Source: an uncultured bacterium (lineage in GTDB: Bacteria > Actinomycetota > Coriobacteriia > Coriobacteriales > Eggerthellaceae). From it: 5,028 nt of DNA. Position 1 is the first letter of the stretch. Each line of letters starts with the position of its first letter. The notes under the pieces are model-generated. The model was not told the DNA's origin and ran no database searches. It was given only the letters and a program-made list of their open reading frames with translations. The position numbers and the translations under genes are program-made. The stretch spans positions 1 to 5,028 of the forward strand of contig CANSQW010000126.1 in assembly GCA_947649215.1 (NCBI GenBank), written 5' to 3'. Below, piece after piece: positions 1-5,028 of this stretch.

Positions 1-7
1 TGTCGTG

Positions 8-16
8 CTCCTTCTC
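8..16 (-). promoter_or_regulatory. Probable ribosome binding site of a gene beginning just left of the window
   Basis: The minus strand reads GAGAAGGAG followed by seven bases (CACGACA) to the window edge. A purine-rich anti-SD match with this spacing predicts a start codon at the first bases outside. No coding sequence of that gene is inside the window. No clear -10/-35 promoter is visible between it and dacA. Confidence 0.4.
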
Positions 17-26
17 GTATCGTGAG

Positions 27-50
27 GCGGCCGGCGCAGACGCCGGCCGC
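27..50 (-). terminator. Candidate terminator hairpin without a T-tract
   Basis: A perfect 10-bp inverted repeat, GCGGCCGGCG and CGCCGGCCGC, has a 4-nt loop and lies ~82 nt after the dacA stop. On the minus strand it is followed by CTCACGATACGAG rather than a T-run, so it is not a classical intrinsic terminator. Its position at the end of the gene run and its strength make a termination or 3'-end-protecting role plausible. The arm sequence recurs at 84-93. Confidence 0.45.
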
Positions 51-69
51 ACGGGCTCCTGGGGATCAG

Positions 70-97
70 GCGTCGCGGCCAGGGCGGCCGGCGACGC
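70..97 (-). other. GC-rich hairpin downstream of the carboxypeptidase gene
   Basis: The left arm GCGTCGCGGCC (70-80) pairs with GGCCGGCGACGC (86-97) through 11 base pairs with one bulged base and a 5-nt loop. It begins 34 nt after the dacA stop codon. No T-run follows on either strand. It may stabilise the mRNA 3' end or help termination together with the hairpin at 27-50. Confidence 0.45.
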
Positions 98-131
98 CGC
101 GCGGAGGGCCGAATCGCGCCCGGCCGCCGCG

Positions 132-1550
132 CTACCGCTGCGTCTTGTCGAAGATGAGCGGGGTGTCGTTAATGATAACCGACTCGGCCACGGTGCTCTC
201 GCCTGCCAGCCCGCGCCAGAGGCGATCCCACCAAATGCCCACCCCCTCGAAGAAGCCGGGGGCCTCCGCGTCGGCCGCGGCCACCACGTCTTGCACGGCC
301 ACCACCTCGTTGGCCTGGTAGAACGTGGCCCGGCCCAGCGTGTCGCCCGCCTTCACCGCGCCGTTCACGTCGAACAGCTCGAAGGACTGGCTCACGTTGC
401 CGTCAGGCGCGAACACCTCCACGGCCGCATCGGGGTCGGCGAAGGTGGCCGGCACCGTCTTGTCGAGCCACGCGCCGAGCGCCACCTCGGCCACCACCGG
501 CACCTCGCGCGACTCGCCGTCGCGCGCCATAGTCACCGTGCGGTCGCTGTGGGCGAGCGGATAGCTCACGCGGTTGTCGTAGACCCAGTTGTAGAGCGCC
601 TCGGCGTCCTCGAAGCGCTGGTTCTCCGAGGTGGAGTGCAGCACGATGGCGTAGAGGTACTCGCCCTCGCGCTCGCAGGCGCCGGCGAACGACTGGCCCG
701 CCGCCTCGGTGTAGCCGGTCTTGATGCCGCAGGCGCCCTCGTAGACGCCGATGAGCTTGTCGGTGGACTTGAGCACGACGGTGGCGGCCGTGCCGTCGGC
801 CCGCGTCACGGGGATGGTGGCCTCGTCGACGGCCACGATGGCGCGGAAGGTCTCGTTCTCCATGGCATAGCGGCACATGATGGCCACGTCCCGCGCCGAG
901 CAGTGCATGTCGGCGGCGTGGGAGCCGTTGTCCAGGCCGTGGGGGTTGGCGAACAGGGAGCCCTCCATGCCCAGCTCGGCCGCCTTGGCGTTCATGGCGG
1001 CCACGAAGGCCGCCTCGGCATCGCCTGCGCCGAGCAAAGGCCCGAGCGTCTCGGCGATGGCGATGGCCGCGTCGTTGCCCGAGGGGATCATGAGCCCCTT
1101 GAGCGCCGACTCGAGCGTCATCGTGTCGCCGGCGAGCAGCCCCGCGCTCGACTCGCCCACCTGGGCGGCCTTGGCGCTCACCGTGACGGGCGTGTCGAGC
1201 GGCGCACCGCTGTCGAGCGCCACGATGGCGGTCATCACCTTGGTGATGGAGGCGATGCGCGCCTGGGTGTCGGCGTCGCGCTCGAAGTAGACCGTGCCGT
1301 CCGAGGACAGCAGCACCGCGTAGTCGGCCGCCACGTTGGGGCAGAGCGCGGCGGGAAGCCCCCGCTGCTCCACCGTGCGGCCCATGACCAGGTCGGTCTT
1401 GCGCACATCGGCCCAGGCGGCCCCCGGTGCGAGAAGGCCGCCGAGCGCCAGGGCAACGCCCAGGAGAAGGGCGCATGCCAGCTGACGGGCCCGGGCGAGG
1501 GGGAGCGCCCCGGACGGGGCGCTCGTCGTAAGCGGGCGGCTAGGCTGCAT
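132..1550 (-). CDS. dacA: Secreted D-alanyl-D-alanine carboxypeptidase (low-molecular-mass class C PBP, peptidase S11)
   Basis: 472 residues. It should remove the terminal D-Ala from peptidoglycan pentapeptides outside the membrane, limiting cross-linking. All three penicillin-binding motifs are present: SITK at 101-104 (catalytic Ser101, Lys104), SGN at 157-159 and KTG at 277-279. A long signal peptide (Arg-containing n-region, Leu/Ala-rich core at ~24-41) probably ends at AWA-D, after Ala47. The catalytic domain spans ~65-325 and a PBP5_C-like beta domain ~335-425. Trp/Phe-rich GFFEGVGIWWDRLWRGL at 432-448 could be an amphipathic membrane anchor, but unusually 24 polar/mixed residues follow it. 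The start was chosen at 1550 because of the GGAAGAG motif and signal peptide position. The gene overlaps the end of the ACT gene by 11 nt, so co-translation is likely. dacA is used for the family; dacF- or dacB-type naming is equally possible. Confidence 0.93.
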   Translation of the reverse strand: MQPSRPLTTSAPSGALPLARARQLACALLLGVALALGGLLAPGAAWADVRKTDLVMGRTVEQRGLPAALCPNVAADYAVLLSSDGTVYFERDADTQARIASITKVMTAIVALDSGAPLDTPVTVSAKAAQVGESSAGLLAGDTMTLESALKGLMIPSGNDAAIAIAETLGPLLGAGDAEAAFVAAMNAKAAELGMEGSLFANPHGLDNGSHAADMHCSARDVAIMCRYAMENETFRAIVAVDEATIPVTRADGTAATVVLKSTDKLIGVYEGACGIKTGYTEAAGQSFAGACEREGEYLYAIVLHSTSENQRFEDAEALYNWVYDNRVSYPLAHSDRTVTMARDGESREVPVVAEVALGAWLDKTVPATFADPDAAVEVFAPDGNVSQSFELFDVNGAVKAGDTLGRATFYQANEVVAVQDVVAAADAEAPGFFEGVGIWWDRLWRGLAGESTVAESVIINDTPLIFDKTQR

Positions 1551-1962
1551 AGATCTCTTCCGCGCGCACCACGGCGAAGCCGGCGGCGGCCAGGCGCTCC
1601 TCGGCGTCATCGCCCTCGATCTTCAGCACGTCGATGGCCCCGTCCTCGCCGACGGAGTAGCAGTAGCCGTACTCGACGTTCATGTCGGCGCCATCGCAGA
1701 ACTCGAGCAGGCGCGCGAGCCCGCCCGGCTCGTTGGGCACGCGCACGGCGATGACCGGCGTGACGGCAGCCCGGTAGCCGGCGTCCACGAGCAGCGACGC
1801 GGCCTCGTCGGGGCGGTCGCAGAAGATGCGCACCACGCCGAAGTCAGCCGTGTCGGCCAGGACGAGCGAGTGCATGTTGAAGCCGGCGTCGGCCAGCGTG
1901 CGGCACGCGGCCGCCAGGCGGCCCTTCTCGTTGGCGAGAAAGACGGTGAGCTGGGAAATCAT
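1540..1962 (-). CDS. Tandem ACT-domain protein paired with PaaK
   Basis: 140 residues made almost entirely of two ACT domains. The first is ~3-66, with the ligand-loop-like NEKGRLAAACRTLADAGFN followed by a strand around GVVRIFCDR. The second is ~69-138, with VPNEPGGLARLLEFCDGADMN and the strand VEYGYCYSV. ACT domains bind small molecules, often amino acids, at dimer interfaces. Stand-alone double-ACT proteins of this size (COG4747-like) are commonly encoded next to paaK in anaerobes and archaea, so it may sense an aromatic amino acid or arylacetate and modulate the ligase; that role is inferred. No catalytic or DNA-binding segment is visible. The start is fixed by the one-base overlap with paaK (TAATG) and the AGGGAGG upstream. 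The 3' end overlaps the next gene by 11 nt. Stop TAG. Confidence 0.92.
   Translation of the reverse strand: MISQLTVFLANEKGRLAAACRTLADAGFNMHSLVLADTADFGVVRIFCDRPDEAASLLVDAGYRAAVTPVIAVRVPNEPGGLARLLEFCDGADMNVEYGYCYSVGEDGAIDVLKIEGDDAEERLAAAGFAVVRAEEIYAA
1555..1561 (-). promoter_or_regulatory. Ribosome binding site of the D-Ala-D-Ala carboxypeptidase
   Basis: GGAAGAG on the minus strand sits 4 nt before the ATG at 1550, inside the last codons of the ACT gene. It decides the start: the next in-frame upstream start (at 1610) lies deep inside the ACT gene and would put a Pro/Trp-rich extension ahead of the signal peptide. Confidence 0.65.
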
Positions 1963-3269
1963 TAGTTCTTCGCCTCCCTGAGGTCGATGATGCGCTTGGC
2001 CTTGCCCTCGGACCGCTCGATGGTCTTGGGCTCCACGATCTTGATCTCGACGGCCACCTGGAGGTTGCTCTTGAGCTCGGCGCCCAGGCGGCGCTTGAGG
2101 TCCTCGATCTTGCGAACCTCGTCGATGGGGAACTCAGGCACCGTCTCCACCTGAAGCTCGACGCGGTCGAGCGGGCCCTTGTTGCTGAGGATGATCTGGT
2201 ACTGCGTGGCAATCTCCGGGAACTCGGTGATGACCTGCTCGATCTGGGACGGGAACACGTTCACGCCGCGGATGATGAGCATGTCGTCGGTGCGGCCGCG
2301 CAGGTAGTCGATCTTGCGATGGGTGCGCCCGCACGCGCACGGCTCGGCGATGATGCGCGTGACGTCGCGGGTGCGGTAGCGGATGAGCGGGCAGCACTCG
2401 CGCACGAGCGTGGTGATGACCAGCTCGCCCCACTCGCCGTCCGGCAGCACCTCGAGCGTCTCCGGGTCGATGATCTCGCAGTAGAACTGATCCTCGGCCA
2501 CGTGGATGCCGCCGCGCTCGGCGCACTCCATGGCCACGCCCGGACCCATGATCTCGGAGAGGCCGTAGACGTCGCAGTACTGGACGCCCAGCTTCTCGGC
2601 GATCTCGTCCTTCATGTTCTGGGACGCCGGCTCAGCGCCGCAGATGACGGCGGAGATGGGGAACTCCTTGGCCGGGTCGTAGCCCATCTCGATGGCCGTG
2701 TCGGCGATGAGCAGGGCGTAGGAGGGCGTGCAGGCCAGGATGTCGGTCTTGAGGTCCTTCATCATCTGCACCTGGCGCTTGGTGTTGCCCGAGGAGGTGG
2801 GGATGACGGTGCAGCCCATGGCCTCGCCGCCAGCGTGGGCTCCCAAGCCGCCGGTGAACAGGCCGTAGCCGTAGGACACCTGGATGGTGGAGTCCTCCGA
2901 GCCGCCCACCATGGCGATGCCGCGGGCGAAGCAGTCGCCCCAGTTGGCGAGGTCGCGGGCGGTATGGCCGACCACGGTGGCCTGGCCCGTCGTGCCCGAC
3001 GAGGCGTGGATGCGGGCGACGTCCTTGTTCTCGCGGGCGAACATCCCGAACGGGTAGGCGTCGCGCATGTCCTGCTTGACGACGAAGGGGAACCGCGCCA
3101 GGTCCTCCAGGCTCTCCAGGTCGTCGGGGGTCACCCCGGCGGCATCGAAGCGCTCGCGGAACAGCGGCACGTTCTCGTAGGCGTTGCGCATGGTCTCGCG
3201 CATGCGCTCGAGCTGCAGCGCGCGCAGCTCGTCGACCGGCATGGTCTCGATCTCAGGTTGGTAGTACAT
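1962..3269 (-). CDS. paaK: Phenylacetate (aryl-acetate)-CoA ligase, PaaK family
   Basis: 435 residues, normal PaaK length. It is expected to be a cytoplasmic adenylate-forming (ANL) enzyme that turns phenylacetate or a related arylacetate, ATP and CoA into aryl-acetyl-CoA, AMP and PPi. ANL signatures appear in order: P-loop ASSGTTGQATVVG at 89-101, VYGLSE at 234-239, the YRTRD adenylate-binding segment at 298-302, the hinge region RGRTDDMLIIRGVNVFPSQIE (324-344), and C-terminal EGKAKRIID with the expected catalytic Lys423. The P-loop has Gln-Ala where Lys-Pro is usual. Cysteines cluster at 292-293 and 311/313 (CACG), possibly structural or metal binding (inference). The ATG at 3269 was chosen for its ribosome binding site and family length. 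The stop TAA shares one base with the ATG of the ACT gene. With no aerobic paa genes visible, a role in anaerobic aromatic amino acid or arylacetate metabolism is likelier than the paa catabolon. True substrate unknown. Confidence 0.95.
   Translation of the reverse strand: MYYQPEIETMPVDELRALQLERMRETMRNAYENVPLFRERFDAAGVTPDDLESLEDLARFPFVVKQDMRDAYPFGMFARENKDVARIHASSGTTGQATVVGHTARDLANWGDCFARGIAMVGGSEDSTIQVSYGYGLFTGGLGAHAGGEAMGCTVIPTSSGNTKRQVQMMKDLKTDILACTPSYALLIADTAIEMGYDPAKEFPISAVICGAEPASQNMKDEIAEKLGVQYCDVYGLSEIMGPGVAMECAERGGIHVAEDQFYCEIIDPETLEVLPDGEWGELVITTLVRECCPLIRYRTRDVTRIIAEPCACGRTHRKIDYLRGRTDDMLIIRGVNVFPSQIEQVITEFPEIATQYQIILSNKGPLDRVELQVETVPEFPIDEVRKIEDLKRRLGAELKSNLQVAVEIKIVEPKTIERSEGKAKRIIDLREAKN
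1973..1979 (-). promoter_or_regulatory. Ribosome binding site of the ACT gene, inside paaK
   Basis: AGGGAGG on the minus strand lies within the last codons of paaK, 10 nt before the ATG of the ACT gene. Together with the TAATG junction it suggests translational coupling, where ribosomes ending paaK restart on the downstream gene. Confidence 0.75.
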
Positions 3270-3275
3270 GGACCT

Positions 3276-3287
3276 TCCTTGCTCCTT
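3276..3287 (-). promoter_or_regulatory. Ribosome binding site of paaK (two purine-rich cores)
   Basis: On the minus strand two Shine-Dalgarno-like cores precede the ATG at 3269: AAGGAG (3282-3287, 12 nt away) and AAGGA (3276-3280, 6 nt away). The nearer one has good spacing. The pair favours this ATG over the in-frame GTG at 3305, which has no purine-rich motif upstream. Confidence 0.75.
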
Positions 3288-3307
3288 GGGGTTGCCCTCT
3301 CTCACCA

Positions 3308-3327
3308 GGCGCGGCTCTCTCCGCGCC
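3308..3327 (-). other. Stem-loop between vanW-like gene and paaK
   Basis: A perfect 7-bp inverted repeat (GGCGCGG / CCGCGCC) with a 6-nt AGAGAG loop on the minus strand lies 14 nt after the VanW stop codon and ~38 nt before the paaK start. No T-run follows it, so it is not a canonical intrinsic terminator. It could be a weak terminator, an RNA processing or stability element, or chance in GC-rich DNA. Confidence 0.4.
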
Positions 3328-3341
3328 AGAAGACGCTCCTG

Positions 3342-5028
3342 CTAGGACGCCGGCTGCTCCGCCGCCGAGCCCTCGGGCGCATCGGGGCCCTTGACGACGA
3401 CCTCGGTGATGGGGGCGTAGGTGGAGTAGAAGGCGTCTTGCCGGAGCACCTCCCCATTCTGCGCCTTCACCGTGCGGGTGACGGAGTAGCGCTGCCCGTC
3501 GGAGCCGGCCGTCTTCACGTAGCTGGTGCCGGGGGCGAGCGAATCGTCCCGCTCGGTGCGCGTGGAATGCTTCTTGCCCGGCGTCCACTCCCCCTCCTGG
3601 GTGGAGACGGAGTAGCCCGGGTCAACGCCGTATAGTGTAGCGGTTATGCTGTCGTCGGTGTAGGTAAGGCGCAGCAGAATGTCGGAAGAGGTGTCATTTC
3701 GCCACACGAGGTCGAGGTCGGGCCAGGACACCGCCGCGTCGCGGCCGGCCGGATAGCTGTCGATGTAGAGCGAGTGGTTGGTGCGCTTGTCGATGGGCAG
3801 GCCGCTGTCATAGACGGCGTTGAAGATGGTGGTGGCCACCTGGCAGATGCCGCCGCCCACGTCATCGGTGTACTCGTTGTCGATGATGGCGCCGGCACCA
3901 AGGAAGCCGCGCTCGGAAGTGCGCTCGCCGGCACGCTCGTTGAACGACCACGAGCCGCCGGCCGGGACGATGCCGTCGTTCAGGATATCGCAGATCAGCT
4001 TGATGTTGTGCGTGCGGTTGGCCGTGGACTCCGTGTTGGTGAACCGGGTGGTGTAGGAGGACACCTCCTCCACCAGCCCGCAGGCCAGCGCGTCATCGAG
4101 ACTCAGGGAGGCCGGCGCCGTGACGGCCCCGACGTTCACCGACAGGCCCTCTGCCGGCTGGTCCGGAGCGCCCTGGGACCCCGGGGCGCCGGCCTGGCGC
4201 GCGGGCGCGAGGAGCGTCTCGTCGAGCACAGCGAGCGCGTCGTCCACCTGCGGGATGACCACGGTGCCGTCGGTGCCCACGACGATGGCGCCGGGCGCGC
4301 CGGAGAGCGTCACCGCCACCGGATCGCCCGTGGCGGCGGCGTGGATCTTCCTCACGAGGGTGGCGCGCGCCCGGACGGGATCCACGGCCACGTCGAGGGA
4401 GGCCCCCTCCGGGCCCTCCGCCACGGTCACGTCGAGCCAGGCGGCGGCCTCCTCGCGCGTCACGTCGTAGACGCGTTCCTCGTAGGTGAAGGTGAGCGGC
4501 CGCGCGAGGGCGGCGTTGAGCGCGTCGGCCGTGCCGCGGGCCTGGGCCTCGGTGGTGCGCGAGGGGGCGTCCTCGGCCACGGCCACGAACTCGGCGTCGG
4601 CCGCATCAGCGCGCAGGAGCGCCTCGTCGAGGGAGGCCGCGAGCGCATCCCGGCTCACCAGGCGCCCGGCGCGACCCTCCACGACGCGCGCCTGCCCGTC
4701 CTCCACCGTCACGGACCAATCGGCGCGCGGCTCGCCGAGCGTGGCGTCGAGGGACTGGCCGAGGGCCTCGAGGGCCGCGGTGTCGTAGGCAGCGCGCACG
4801 GGGATGTCCCGCCCGGCAAGACCGGCGCCCAGACGCGCGCCGAGGCCGCCGTCCTCGCGACCCACGGCAAGCGCCTCGGCCGCCAGCTCGGCGGCGGGCA
4901 GCGTGGCGCCGAGCTCGTCGGCGCCCGTCACCCACAGCAGCTTGGCGCGCTGGGCCTCCTCCACCGAGAGCTGCTCGGCCTGGGCCTCCTCCTGGAGGCG
5001 CTGCAGGTCCACGTCCACGGTGTCGCGC
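3342..5028 (-). CDS. VanW-family cell-wall protein with peptidoglycan-binding-like repeats and G5-like tail (5' partial)
   Basis: 561 codons are visible and end in TAG. The frame stays open to the right edge (Arg-Asp-Thr precede the GTG at 5018), so that GTG is probably an internal Val and the N-terminus, where a signal or membrane anchor is expected, is missing. Numbering from this GTG: residues ~1-125 and ~160-265 resemble two YoaR-type putative peptidoglycan-binding modules (an AVGREDG motif at 51-57, a second module starting around PLTFTYEERVYDV). A Pro/Ala/Gly linker covers ~271-290. The VanW domain spans ~320-465, with SYTTRFTNT, VPAGGSWSFNE, the GGGICQVATTIFNAVY core and NHSLYIDSYPAGRDAAV. 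A G5-like segment at ~485-545 (DDSLAPGTSYVKTAGSDGQ) and a Pro/Ala/Ser tail follow. VanW's biochemical role is unsettled; the family is tied to the cell wall and named after VanB-type vancomycin clusters. Export and wall location are inferred. Family assignment is firm, function is not. Confidence 0.9.
   Translation of the reverse strand, partial: RDTVDVDLQRLQEEAQAEQLSVEEAQRAKLLWVTGADELGATLPAAELAAEALAVGREDGGLGARLGAGLAGRDIPVRAAYDTAALEALGQSLDATLGEPRADWSVTVEDGQARVVEGRAGRLVSRDALAASLDEALLRADAADAEFVAVAEDAPSRTTEAQARGTADALNAALARPLTFTYEERVYDVTREEAAAWLDVTVAEGPEGASLDVAVDPVRARATLVRKIHAAATGDPVAVTLSGAPGAIVVGTDGTVVIPQVDDALAVLDETLLAPARQAGAPGSQGAPDQPAEGLSVNVGAVTAPASLSLDDALACGLVEEVSSYTTRFTNTESTANRTHNIKLICDILNDGIVPAGGSWSFNERAGERTSERGFLGAGAIIDNEYTDDVGGGICQVATTIFNAVYDSGLPIDKRTNHSLYIDSYPAGRDAAVSWPDLDLVWRNDTSSDILLRLTYTDDSITATLYGVDPGYSVSTQEGEWTPGKKHSTRTERDDSLAPGTSYVKTAGSDGQRYSVTRTVKAQNGEVLRQDAFYSTYAPITEVVVKGPDAPEGSAAEQPAS

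Noticed and set aside
1473..1478. Possible lipoprotein cysteine (Cys26) in the carboxypeptidase signal peptide
   Set aside because: The preceding residues are Gln-Leu-Ala, which does not fit a lipobox, and the Cys lies before the hydrophobic core. A signal peptidase I site at AWA-D fits better.
291..1754. 487-codon open frame on the plus strand opposite dacA and the ACT gene
   Set aside because: Its translation is a low-complexity mix rich in His, Arg, Gly and Val with no domain, as expected for the antisense frame of a GC-rich gene. The minus-strand frames carry clear catalytic motifs.
3270..3305. Upstream GTG start that would lengthen PaaK by 12 residues
   Set aside because: There is no ribosome binding site before the GTG, while the ATG at 3269 has AAGGA at 6 nt, and 435 residues matches the family length.
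2319..3635. 438-codon open frame on the plus strand opposite paaK and the end of the vanW-like gene
   Set aside because: It has the same biased antisense composition and crosses a gene boundary and the intergenic gap. The opposite strand has firm family matches.
4984..5018. GTG at 5018 as the true start of the vanW-like gene
   Set aside because: The frame is open to the window edge, no Shine-Dalgarno motif can be judged before it, and the expected signal or membrane segment is absent. The gene is more likely cut by the edge.
132..5028. Vancomycin resistance cluster (VanW next to a DD-carboxypeptidase, recalling vanY-vanW)
   Set aside because: No vanH, D-Ala-D-Lac ligase, vanX or two-component regulator is seen. 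The carboxypeptidase is a penicillin-binding SxxK enzyme (S11), not a VanY-type zinc enzyme.

Overview
The window is a high-GC bacterial segment with all recognisable genes on the minus strand. In transcription order (right to left) they are a VanW-family wall-associated protein whose 5' end lies beyond the right edge, a PaaK-type phenylacetate (aryl-acetate)-CoA ligase, a small tandem ACT-domain protein, and a secreted D-alanyl-D-alanine carboxypeptidase. High GC, G/C-ending codons, a PaaK+ACT pair of the kind common in anaerobes, and a VanW/G5 wall protein together suggest a high-GC anaerobic Gram-positive. A gut actinobacterium of the Coriobacteriia (Eggerthella/Adlercreutzia-like) is my best guess, but it is an inference, not a sequence match.

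Layout: positions 3342-5028 encode the VanW protein (two peptidoglycan-binding-like modules, a linker, the VanW domain, a G5-like tail). A 72-nt gap holding a perfect 7-bp stem-loop separates it from paaK (start codon at 3269). paaK and the ACT gene overlap by one base (TAATG), and the ACT gene overlaps the carboxypeptidase by 11 nt. These last three genes therefore look like one translationally coupled operon, possibly including vanW by read-through. Positions 1-131 carry no gene. They hold two strong GC hairpins and, at the extreme left edge, a Shine-Dalgarno motif that probably serves another minus-strand gene starting just outside the window.

Functionally, two cell-envelope proteins (VanW and the DD-carboxypeptidase) flank a two-gene aromatic-acid metabolism unit (ligase plus a likely small-molecule-sensing ACT partner). 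No oxygen-dependent phenylacetate catabolon genes are visible. The ligase may therefore belong to anaerobic aromatic amino acid metabolism, which is inference. I see no RNA genes, mobile elements, CRISPR arrays or clear sigma-factor promoters. The window reads as ordinary chromosomal backbone. The main oddities are the gene linkage, the substituted P-loop of the ligase and the hairpins.
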